Program-made: the position numbers and the translations under genes
From: Struthidea cinerea
Lineage: Eukaryota; Chordata; Aves; Passeriformes; Corcoracidae
DNA length: 64,000 nt
Direction: 5' to 3'
NCBI GenBank assembly: GCA_013397865.1
Contig: VZTI01005559.1
Coordinates: 2,607,781 to 2,671,780, forward strand
Part shown: one piece after another, positions 14,501-24,560 of the stretch
Numbering within the stretch: the first letter of the stretch is position 1
How the letters are laid out: every line of letters begins with the position of its first letter
The notes under the pieces: model-generated
What the model was told of the DNA's origin: nothing
What the model saw: only the letters and a program-made list of their open reading frames with translations
Databases searched by the model: none

Positions 14501-16586
14501 CCTTTGACCTCTCAGACAATCAGACATATTGGACCCTCAGGGAGACAATGCTCTTTGTGAGGCCGCACCATGAAAGCCTCTCTCTAGCATCAGGCTGGCC
14601 TGATGGCAGCAGCTCTCCTGGGGATCCTTCAGAACAGAAGCCTAATTTAATCCTTTGGATGTCAAAACAGGCCTTCGTTCTGTCCTTCCCACCCTCGGTT
14701 TGTTTTTTACTTAATTCACCATGATCACTATTTCCTTCCTGATTTGTACTGACCCTGTGATTTGATTAGATTTTTGCCAATATTTATAGTAGCTCCTATG
14801 TGTTGACTTGTAATTTCTTCAGGACAAGGACTTTCTTGCTGTGTTGAGCAATATACAAAATAAATCTCAGTGTTATCTTGTTCCAGGGCTGTGATTGATC
14901 CTCAGCTGGGTCCCTGCTTGTTGTCCTGAAAGTAAGTACACAAAAACCGTAAGTGGGGCTTTGTAACCCTGATGCTGGGGTTTTTATACTGCGGTGTAGG
15001 GTGAGGTAGCTGTTGGAATAAAGGAACTTAATTTGGTAAGACCAAATAAGGGTACATGTCGTGCTCTCAGCAGATTCCAGACAGATTCCTTCCTCTAGAC
15101 CTGCCCTTAGTCCTGTGCATTTTCATGACTTCTTGGGTTGCAGTAAGTTTCATGCAGGTCCCTTGAATCTCAAAGGAAAAAAAAAAAAGAAAAGAGGCTG
15201 TATCTCTTTTTTCTCTTTCCAGTGCTTCTGAGACCTGGCCATAGGTCTGTCCTTTGCTCCTTTCAGGGTCTCACAGTTTCTGAACACACATAATAAGAGT
15301 TTCCCATAAAGCTTTTCCCTGTTCTGTTCTACAGCCAGATGTATTCTGTGGTTAGCAGGGAATAAGCAATTCACCTTTCCTCTTCCTGCCTTACCTTATG
15401 TCCCCTGTGCAGGAAGGTAGCCTTGCTCTCTGTTTCCCAGTCCCAGCCCTTTCCACAGAACAAAATGGCTGCTAACTGTGAATAAACAACTGATATACAT
15501 ACTGTCTACTTTAGGGGCTGTAAGCACTTTTAGAGCCCAAATAATATATAGATATTAACAGAATGACTGTAATGATACAATAAAAGGAAAAAAAAAAATG
15601 TCCTCGGGAGCATGAAAATCTGACTCCAAAAGCAATTACCATCAGTAACAAAATGCAGTGAGAAGACTAGGATTACTTTAATAAGATTATCTCCTTATTG
15701 CCATTTGTTTTTGTGGATGACTGTAATGCTGCTTCACCTTAATTCCCAGCCAGTTTCTCAGATGCTCCTCACCTTGGGCATTGGCTGGCCAAGCTGGACT
15801 GTGCAGCTGGGGCTCACTGGCCTTCCTGTGGGATCCAGCATAACTCTGTGAGCACCTGCTCCTTGGTCTTCAGCCTCCCCTACACTTGTGCCTTTGTTGT
15901 CACTGCAGTGTTGTTCCATGCTGGGTGGCTTTGTGTCCATGGTGGAAGAGGCAGGAATGGGAGAACATGGAGGGGTGTGGAAATCTGGTGTCTTTGTGGA
16001 GATGGAAGGACTGTGTTTGTGGGCATGCGAAGTAGGGAAAATAATGGTAAGGTCAATGTTATAAGACAAAGGCAGAGACTTGATTTTGAAGGCTGTTAAA
16101 AAATTCAGCTTTATCCCGCAGGCCAGGGAGAGCAGATGCAGGGTCAGTAAGGCAGTGCATGGTTTATAGTACAAGGAGTTCTCATTAAGCTTCCCAGAGT
16201 CCCTTAACCCAACCAATATCCATTACTCATGCCTTTCTCACTCCATTTTCAAACCCCCTCCATGTCCTTGCGGCACACGAGTCCCAGAGCTTGGTCACTG
16301 GCACATTCATAGTCATACACTTGGGTGGGGAGTCTGTGGAGTGGTGAGGATGTGCTCAGAGGGACCAGGACTCGTAGAAGTGGGAAGTGCAGATGGTAAT
16401 CCGGAGAGATTACTGAGTTAAACACTGATGTCTCTGCAGAGACCACGTTAAATTGAACCAGAGATCAACACGTCAGCTCTGTGCACAAAGGACAGAGTTG
16501 CTGTTCTCTCATGTTGGAGGCAGCATGGGGAAGAGCAACCGTCTGCCTCTGCAGATATCTGTATATATAAGTTAATTGTCAAAAAG
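2505..16586. other. Intergenic, or intron of an unidentified gene
   Basis: I looked for myoglobin exons, which conserved gene order would place downstream of RASD2, and recognised none. No transposon is evident. Small items seen are a TACATGTACTCATGTACATGTAC palindromic patch near 5183-5206, a 20-bp tandem duplication at 9661, a CAAAT-rich patch near 14072-14088, and A-runs near 15177 and 15590. If the CpG island at 1.6-2.4 kb starts a plus-strand transcript, part of this stretch would be its intron. Confidence 0.5.
9661..9700. repeat. Tandem duplication of a 20-bp unit
   Basis: Two adjacent copies of AAGGGATAGAAAACATCCGT, the second with one change (CCT at its end). It is a young-looking local slippage duplication. 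Confidence 0.95.
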
Positions 16587-16590
16587 ATGG

Positions 16591-16634
<44 letters not shown>

Positions 16635-16648
16635 CAGATGGATAGATG
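16587..16648. repeat. (TAGA)n tetranucleotide microsatellite
   Basis: About eleven uninterrupted TAGA units at 16591-16634 are followed by diverged units (TAGACAGATGGATAGATG). It lies about 220 bp beyond the predicted RASD2 poly(A) site. The long pure run suggests it is polymorphic. Confidence 0.97.
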
Positions 16649-16864
16649 TGGATATAGACACAGTTCTGTTCCAAACAGGCAAATGTGTAGCCCCTGGTGT
16701 CTGGAGGACATAAAAGGCTCTTCCAGAACTTACTGGAGATCTCATCAGGACTCTCAACCCAGAACTCACTTACCTAGATGCACCTGCACAGCATAAATAC
16801 AGGACCTTCCTCATTATTCTTGGAGAAAGTAAAAAAAAAACAACCAAAACCAAACCAGGACGCA

Positions 16865-18651
16865 GCTAATAAATAAATCAGATTTAATCATAGACCATGT
16901 ACATATTTATAGACAGGGAGGGAGATGTGGTCAGAAAGGTGCTGCCCTGGCAACAGGAATAAAAGAACAGTGTATTTTACCAATACAGTACCAATGAAGG
17001 GTGGAACTGATAAATGAATATGGGATTTTGAGTCCCAGAGGCTAATTTTTACAGACAATCATCATTCTTAGTTTCCTGTCAAATTATAGCACAAACCAGC
17101 TCACAGCTCTGCCCAGGACACAGCAAGGCAGATGTAGCCAAACACAGAATTTGAGGGTGAGGGAGGGTTAATATATCTGAAGATGTTTCTGAGGTATATA
17201 TAACATATATATTCTACTGTTGTGTACTGTCTTGGGGCCATGCTTTGCCCACAGATATGTGTGCACACATTCCAGTCAGCAAGAGTGGCAAGCTCACATT
17301 TGAGAGAATATATTGGACTTGGAGGGCATACAGGAGCTCATCAAACAACAGAGCTGGAAGGAGAACAGGGAGAGAGCTGAAGATAAGGAAGCCTGTACGG
17401 GGCTGAGAAAGGAAAGAAGTGAATGGACAGCCCCAGATTTATCTGACCAGTCAGTTCAATCCTGTTTGAACAGCCAGGACAAAGCTTTTGTTCTGAAGGA
17501 CTTCTGCAGTGCAAACTTTTCCATCAAGGTGACCTTTACTGGACAATGAGGGAAACCATGAACAAAATGACTAGAGGCACGTTAGCAGAAGAAATACAAA
17601 GGAGCTGGCCCTGTAACCATTCAGTTCTCTATTTTGAAGAAAAATCCAGTTCTGCCTCTGAAGTTGTCTAAGTCTACCTATGAGTCTGGTCAGTCTCAGC
17701 TGATACAGGCAGAGGAAGGAATCATTAGTCCAGTGTCCAGCAAGGCAAAGGGTGGCATTTGTGTTATGGTACTCAGAATTGGTGTGGCTGCTTTGAGAAA
17801 CAGCATCACACCAGGCTTGCAAAGCAGTCAAATGCGTTGGCTTTTTGCAGAATAATTTCACTTTCAATCAATGTACACATTAGAAAGTGTTACGGATGAA
17901 AACCACCTTTTGCTGGTAGAAGGCAGACACTGTTTAATATCAAATGCACTTGCCATCTGATTTTGCTAAAAACCCACCCCCAGAGAATAAAAAAACCCCA
18001 ACAAATACCAAATAAAATCTATAATACAAACCAACATTCATGTCAATGTGAAATGGTAACTGTCCCAAAAAACATAAAATCAAGTTCTTAATGCAGGTGC
18101 CCTCAGAAGTGAGCGAAAGTCATGCATCCACAAACAGAGTCTGCTCCCAGTCTGGGAATCCTCAGTTAAGACTGTTGCCCTTTGAAACGTAAGTCCCACT
18201 TTTCAAAAGGAGAGCTCCACACATGCATGCACACGTGCACATGGGCACACAGAGATTCACACACATAACCTCCTCTCTCTTAGCAAGAGCTGCATGCTGG
18301 GTAACTGTTAATGCCTTCTGTGCATTTTTGATCTATTTTCTTTGTAACGATAAGGTTGAAATATCTTTCCTTCTCAGGACTGCATTATTCAAACAAAAAG
18401 GGGAATGAAGAGGAACTACATTACAAAGACAAAAAAATGCACTCATATCTCAGGTGTATGATTTTTCCCAGTCATCTTCAAGGATGATGTTATTTACAAT
18501 TGTGACTCAGCAGAATCCACAGGAAGCTATCCTTTCTCCGTGTTGGGTTTTCCCAATAAACCCCATGAGCCTGTCCTTTGCTTCCACAGACCGTTTTTTC
18601 TTTAAGGCACTGCATGTGGATGTTGCCTTCAGACAGAAGTGCAAGCCTCCT
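16865..18651 (-). other. RASD2: RASD2 3' untranslated region (predicted end)
   Basis: This stretch runs from the TGA stop at 18652 to a predicted cleavage point near 16865, about 1.8 kb. It is AT-rich and has no long frame on the gene strand that resembles a protein. It holds AU-rich patches, for example around 17195-17215 (alternating TA). A second ATTAAA on the gene strand at 17933-17938 could give a shorter transcript. The endpoint is inferred from the signal and the GU-rich element, not from transcript data. Confidence 0.6.
16883..16888 (-). promoter_or_regulatory. Candidate polyadenylation signal ATTAAA of RASD2
   Basis: On the minus strand ATTAAA is followed after about 20 nt by an AT-rich stretch and then, at about 16857-16830, by a GU/U-rich stretch (GGTTTGGTTTTGGTTG and a T-run). 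That order of hexamer, cleavage zone and GU-rich downstream element is the classic vertebrate poly(A) site layout. It is the best such arrangement I find downstream of the RASD2 stop. Confidence 0.55.
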
Positions 18652-19181
18652 TCACTGGATTGTGCATTTCTCTCTCTCCCTGGACTGACCTTCCCTGAGA
18701 ACTTTTGATTTGATGTACTTCAGGTCACTGTTGACACTTGGCCGGCGAGCAAAGGGAGAGATCATGCCATAAGCATCCATGTCCTTGAATCGGCGCATCC
18801 GGAAGGATTTCTGTTGGAAAGTGTCACCATACTGGATGGAGATTTTCCTGTGGAGGGAAGGGCTCATCTCGTGAGGTAACTTGGCCATGCTGAAGAGGAC
18901 ATAAAACATCTCATCCACATTGGTGTTCTTCTTGGCTGACACTTCGAAGTAAGCACAGTTTTCATCACTGGAGACAAGATTCTCACCTTCATCAGTGCGT
19001 ACCTTGCGGTAGATTTCACTGTGGTCATTTTTGTTGCCACAGATCACCATGGGGAGGTCAGCTGATTCCTTGGTCTTGTTCTTCAGGCAGGATTTTACCT
19101 CAAGGATCTGTTTCTGGAGTCGCTTGACCTCATCAAAGGATTCTCTGTTGTCCAGGCTGAACACCAGGATGAAAACATCCC
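18652..19181 (-). CDS. RASD2: RASD2 (Rhes) coding exon 2, residues 91 (part)-266
   Basis: This exon completes the GTPase domain and carries the long C-terminal extension specific to Dexras/Rhes proteins. The acceptor is a T-rich tract followed by TTGCAG, and the first two bases GG finish the Gly91 codon. The G4 box NKND is at residues 140-143 and the G5 box SAK at 172-174. After about residue 195 comes a basic extension, including FARRPSVNSDLKYIKSKVLREG at about 234-255. The protein ends KCTIQ and stop, a CAAX box with Cys263 as the predicted farnesylated residue. CTIQ matches RASD2, whereas RASD1 ends CVIS as I recall it. Joined to exon 1 the CDS is 801 nt, 266 residues plus stop, equal to human RASD2 in length. 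There is no frameshift or internal stop, so the gene looks intact. Known roles in mammals include modulation of dopamine and G-protein signalling, mTOR binding and SUMOylation of mutant huntingtin; these come from family knowledge, not from this sequence. Confidence 0.97.
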
Positions 19182-20669
19182 CTGCAATTAAAAAAAAAAG
19201 ATACTGTAAAGGCTTGTTGGTCACAGACAGTTTCAGAGGAACAAATTTTTAAAAAGAAATTCTTTTATTTCCATCTCCTCCCGATAATTTTTTTGGTCCT
19301 TTGGGACCTAGTCACTCAACTGTACTTTAGTTCTTCTGATTCAACTCCCCACACCTTTCTACAGTGCTATGGAAAAGACTTTTGGCTATGATGTTACTTC
19401 AGTCTTATCCAATTGCACTCCTATTTTGCACTGGGTTTGTAAGTTATTGCCTATTTTTATCTCTTTCGTAAATGTTTCTATCTCAGCTCTGCTGCATTGC
19501 TCTTCTTTTTACTTCCTTTCATTTGTATCTCTGTGTAAAACACATCCTGTTCTGACACCAAAAAGAGTGGAGAGCTGTTAGCCACTCATCCTTAGCCCTT
19601 TGATTACACCAGACACGAAGCAACACCTGAACTGAAGGTTTACAGCTAATCAGTCCTGAACACCCAAGTCAGGAATGAGAGGTTTCTCAGTGTGCTCTGC
19701 TGTCATTGCATTTGCTCAAGAGAAGCAGACCATGAAAAAAAACCTAATACATAAATGACACAGATCCCCTGGCATTTCCTTTTGACATTTCCCGACTTAC
19801 AATTCCTTTTGCAAGTAGAAAATAAGGCAAATCGTTGCCTGTTGAATGACATTTGTGTGGAACATGCTAAGAGAGCTTTCAGGGACTAAAACTCACATTT
19901 GCATCCCAGAAACTGGTTCTAGGATGTCACTGAATATGGATTGTAGCCTTGTCAGATTGGAATGTCATGTTTCACTGGCCTGTTAGAAAGGTGGATAGCG
20001 AATCCAGAAAGAAGATTTGTTGTGAGCTGTGGCTGAATATATGTCTACTGTCACTTTTATAATTAAAGAATATATTTTAGCTCACAACAGGAATGGCTTG
20101 ACAGTGAGAAGATGCAAAACGATCCCACCATTTTCCCTTTTTTCCCCTTTAAACACATTTGATTATCCACAGACTAAGGAGAAAGGGTAAAAGTAGAGCT
20201 ATCCTTCTACTGGAATATTAAATCAAGGAAATCAGACTGGCAATTTTGGGAATAAAAAAATCATTGGGACTTTCTTGGTTGGAATTCCCTTTCTGTGCAT
20301 TTTATATTTGTTTTTCACTGTATGTGTCTTATAACAACATGCTTAATTTGCCCTTTGCTGCTCTTTATACCCACAGAATTTCATTCAACTATTTATTTGT
20401 GACATCAACAAAACTACAAAGCAGGAGGGGAAGGTAGATCGGTAAGGGAAAATCTCAACTTCAGGCCTTCACCCACTGGACTTCTCCGTTGTGGCTAATG
20501 CATTCCTTATAGTGCTGGGAACATGCCAACCAGGAAATATCTCTCTATAGAAATGCATCTTGCAGCAAATCAAGCAGTCTGTTTAGCTATCTCCCAAAAA
20601 CCTGTCATCTCCAGGCTACACTTCTCAAGCTAATGTCTGTCCTTATGATCTTCCCCCCGACTTTCTCAC
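19182..20669 (-). other. RASD2: RASD2 coding intron (1488 bp, GT-AG)
   Basis: The donor reads ACAG followed by GTGAGA, and the acceptor is a run of T ending TTGCAG. The intron interrupts the Gly91 codon (phase 1) just after the switch II region. Its interior is AT-rich and I see no transposon, no second gene and no extra exon in it. Confidence 0.93.
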
Positions 20670-20940
20670 CTGTTAGGATGGAAAGCCTCCTCATGGCAGG
20701 GAAAGGGTGATTCCCAGAGGTGTCCAGGATGTCCAGCTGATACATGTCTCCCCGTATGTTGTAGACCTTGCGATGAAAATCCTCGATGGTGGGAGTGTAC
20801 TGGTCGTCAAAGCGGCCATTGAGGAAGCGTGAGACGATGGAGCTTTTCCCCACCCTGGAGGCTCCCAGCACTACCATGCGGTACGAGTTCTTGGCCGGCA
20901 CATTCAAGTTGCAGTTTCCACCAGACATAGTCTTCATCAT
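20670..20940 (-). CDS. RASD2: RASD2 (Rhes) coding exon 1, residues 1-91 (part)
   Basis: This exon encodes the N-terminal part of Rhes, a Ras-like small GTPase enriched in striatum that acts at membranes. The frame opens with two methionines (MMKT), as in mammalian RASD2. Visible motifs are the P-loop GASRVGKS at residues 26-33 (Ser33 is the Mg/nucleotide-contacting serine), the switch I segment YTPTIED at 48-54 with Thr51 matching Ras Thr35, and the G3 box DTSG at 73-76. DTSGNH replaces the Ras DTAGQE, so the residue matching Ras Gln61 is not glutamine; this is normal for the RASD family. The exon ends CTAACAG before a GTGAGA donor (intron starts at 20669), splitting the Gly91 codon after its first base. 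The acceptor CAG precedes the 9-nt leader GACCAAGCA at 20949-20941, so the exon itself is 20670-20949. Identity as RASD2 rather than RASD1 is settled by exon 2. Confidence 0.97.
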
Positions 20941-20949
20941 TGCTTGGTC

Positions 20950-23900
20950 CTGAAAGGGGAAATAGCAGAGTTGGAGGAAAGGTCAGAAACCAAATGGAGG
21001 GTAAAATAAGGCAGCTCCTCACCATGAGCTTGTCAAAGAACACTCTGGAGCATAGTCCTGCATAGTAGAGCAGGGTAATCAATACAGAAATCTTTTCACT
21101 GGAGGTGCTTAAACTTTTTCAGTCTCAATTCCAGGGAGTTTTTGGTTTGGTTTGGTTTTGTTGTATTGATGTTGTTGTTTTCTTTCTTTTCTTTTAAAGT
21201 AATATAAAAATGAAGGCATTTACACTGAAAATAGCATGCTTTTGAACTGTAGTTTGCTGTTACATTTAAACATTAAGGGCTGAATTTATCAGCTGCCCTT
21301 CAACTGAGACACCAGGTTCCTTCCCACCATCTGCGTCACTTACACATTACCAGATTTTTCAGTAGAACTTGGTTCTCATTTAGATACATAAACACAGAGG
21401 TCAGATTCCCCAATATATTACAGCCACTACAGCTGCCATTAGAACCTAGATTGCTTCGTTTGGTTGCCTAAATAGGACCTGCGCATAACACTCATTTTCT
21501 GAGATCAGCCAAAAGTCAAGCAGAAAAAAGAATCATGCTTAACATCAGTGCAAGCTAGACATCTCAGTAACTTTAAATAGCTGGTCCCATGCAATATTCA
21601 TTGCTGATGCAGGGAGTGTGAGCCACAAAATAGCACTGGCTGGGGATAAATTCAAAGATCTATGCCTCCAGTGACCTTTTAGAAACCAGATTTTAATTTT
21701 GCTCTTTGGGCTGGTAGTGTGGGAACTCCCTATAAGCAAACTATCATTGTTGCAGCAGAATGGTTGTCAATGGGTGGAACTGCAGAAACACAGATTTTTT
21801 AGGAGCTCCAGTCTTTATACATACAGATGTTGTGGGTGCCACTGGCTTTGCTAAGCACGGGTGCTAAGTACAAGCAGGAGAAAAGATGAAGGACAGCCAT
21901 CTTAAATAGCTATTAGACAAGATTTCCATCCCCTGACATTTAAAATTAATCTAGAGACCCTGGAGACTGCATTTTGACATAGCACTCAGTTGCAGGAAAC
22001 TTTGAAAGGAAAGAAAAAGTGCTGCTCAGACATTTTTTGTGTACCAGTTCAAATTAATTGTGTGCTGAAAGAAAAATACAGCGCCTGTGTGGGGAAAGCT
22101 GCCTGTTACAGCAAAGGAAGCACATTTTGGACACAGTTTATTTTGGTTACTAGGTTCTTATTAAAGAATAATCAAGTTCCCACTGTGCCGTTTATTTAAC
22201 TTAGGTGTTGTTTATTTAATGTTACAATGCAAGTACTTTATGTACACTGAAAGATCATTTCTGGGTCCAGATCCGGATTCCTATCTTTCCCTTGAGTGAA
22301 TTTTATCTCCCAAGCTTTTATGTAGCTGACAATTATCTCAGCGAAGAGCTTAAAATATTTTACTTTGTTTACCATGTGCTAAGCACCAAAGCAGCAGTGA
22401 AGATACAGTCACTGCTAGATAAAGAAGTCTCTGGAATTCTGACCCAGTGTCATTACAAGCCCTGTGTTATAGCCCAAGGAAACAGCAAAACACGACTATT
22501 TATTATTATTGCTATAATTTGTGGCACGACAATGGCATATTCAGCCCTACCTAAAGCACAAAAGGAAATTCAATGCTCTCCTCAGAGTAGTTTACACTCT
22601 GAATGACATTCAGAGGGCAGGACAGCCTAGTATTAGAGCCAGACTAATGTCAGAACACAACTTTGGATGGACACACACATGCAGAATTATGGTACTGTTG
22701 GGATTACTGCGGCAGGAATGACAGCAAGGAGTGCAGCTGGTATTTAAATTAGGCTCTGTGTTTTGTTTACCACAGGACCTATCTCCAACAGTGCAGAAAC
22801 ACCATATTCAGTCTCTGTAACACTGCCATGTACACTATCCTACGTAGCCAGTCCAATACTGTTTTGCATCCATGGGCAGACTTCCTTTCACCCTCTCAGG
22901 CTTATTTATTTGACAGAGAAGAGCAGGGAAATAGATTAGTTGTAAAAACTACAAACTACTTTACTGGCCAGGACCAGTATCTAGAGGTGAGGCAGCTCTT
23001 CAGACCATGATGGACCAGCGTAGCTGCATGAGGGCAAGTGGACTGTGTGGTTTACACCTGCTGGAGAGCAGTTTCATACAAATCAGTGCAAAAGCATCTG
23101 GGAGTGAGCACAATTAAGCATTTTGAGCAAATGCCTTTTATGTCCTGGACAGAACATGCGTGCTGAGGGACCCGACCACTTTACACTGCCTTTGTTCTAC
23201 CTGTCAGGGTATTCACTCAAGAGGACTCCTGTGCTTTCTTAACTGCATTTCATTTCACTCAAAACATGCTTTTCAGCACTTCGATTCATGGAGCTGCTAC
23301 TCATCACTTCTGCTGCGAATCTGAATCAGGGTGTGCCATTGAACTGGGAGCTTATATTTGTGTTTTGTGCCTTCTTATCCCCTCAGTCCAGTTTTTCTCT
23401 AGTTCAGCACAGTCTGCCTTCTGTCCTCCTCAGAAAAGGAATGAAACTTCAGCCTCGACACCCAGGAGTGGCAGGGCAGTGAAAAAGATTAAAGACAGAA
23501 GAAAGGAAACAGAGAGAGACCACATGTTCATGTACTAAGTAAAGCAAAATCAATCAGAAGGGAACGAGGAGACAAACAACCTCCAGCTGGCTTTAATCTG
23601 CATCTTTTCCTTCCAGTTTATTAAATGCTTAAGCATAGATTAATTCCTAGTTCTACCTTCTGGCTTGATGCTAGAAACTTTATATTAGTATTTTATATTG
23701 GTACAGTGCAGGGATTTCAAAATGTCATAGAAATACAGGCAATTAATGTTATCTCCACTAAATAAAGGGAAAGGCTCATATGCCCAGAAAGAGCTGAAAC
23801 CACGGTCCAAAAATCAACATTAAACCCCATTTCTCCTGACTCCGTGTGTTATCCTCTACCCCCTAACCACCACTGCTCTTTTTACAGGCAGGCATTGGAG

Positions 23901-24351
23901 TGAATGACAATGAACCTGCTTTTGTATGCTCTGGAGAGCACTTGTCTGAATTCCAGTGAAGTACTGACAAATTTGATCATGAGCACTCATAGGGAGATAT
24001 CTAAGGAAGATATTCTTTATTGAACCTGCCCAGCACTATTGCACCTTAGTTTTCCATCCTCCCATCAGGCTGTATGCTCTCCCTACCACTCCCCATTCAT
24101 GAAAGTCTTCTGAACTACCTCCCTTGCGCTCCTCTGTCTTCAGCTACTGGTTGTGTCTCTGTTTGCCACCCCAGTGTCAATCACTGCAGCCAGCTAAAAA
24201 GGAGATAGGCAGACACAAACTGTATCATGCATAACAGACCTGTCACTCCTTAATCACTACAAATGTCCCTGTAATTTTCATGCACACCAAAATCATTCCT
24301 GTAGGATGCTTGTTTCCTACTTTCACCCCAAACTCGGTGCTGATTTCTTAC
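20950..24351 (-). other. Probable 5' intron of RASD2 and flanking non-coding DNA
   Basis: If the donor at 24351 is used, this is the intron between the leader exon and the coding exons. Its acceptor is pyrimidine-rich (TATTTCCCCTTTCAG). The interior is AT-rich and I recognise no exon, RNA gene or transposon in it. Confidence 0.35.
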
Positions 24352-24560
24352 CTCTCGTTCCTTCGAGGAGCAGTCCTGGGTCTCAGTGCTGTCTGATGAA
24401 GCTGATAATTTGAACAGAGGTGGCTGCTGTTGTAAAAGGCTGTTGTTCTGTGGATCCCACGTTGCTTGTTCTGGGCTCAGTTCTTCTCCAGTATTTCCCA
24501 AGAACTTAGCAGGATTGGGAAGGACCACAGGGCTCCAGAGGGCATTCCCCCATGGATGTA
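24352..24560 (-). other. RASD2: Candidate RASD2 5' non-coding exon (upstream edge unknown)
   Basis: The acceptor 9 nt before the RASD2 ATG requires an upstream exon. On the minus strand the sequence CGAGAG followed by GTAAGA at 24352/24351 is an almost ideal donor. It would give a 5' intron of about 3.4 kb (20950-24351). The sequence above it contains CAACAGCAGCC-type text and is moderately GC-rich. I see no clear TATA box or CpG island here, and the 5' edge given is only nominal. Other upstream exons are possible. Confidence 0.3.

Noticed and set aside
16448..16769. Frames with repeated IYLS residues
   Set aside because: They translate the TAGA microsatellite on the minus strand.
2505..18000. 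Myoglobin (MB) exons expected from conserved gene order
   Set aside because: No stretch matching the conserved globin exon text was found on the plus strand, so the gene is presumably beyond the left edge.
19182..19224. Extra N-terminal residues (TNKPLQYLFFLIA) on the exon 2 frame
   Set aside because: They are intron sequence, namely the pyrimidine tract upstream of the TTGCAG acceptor.
20605..20669. Continuation of the RASD2 exon 1 frame past Gly91 (EKVGGKIIRT...)
   Set aside because: It reads through the GTGAGA donor into the intron; exon 2 restores the conserved GDVFILVFS sequence.
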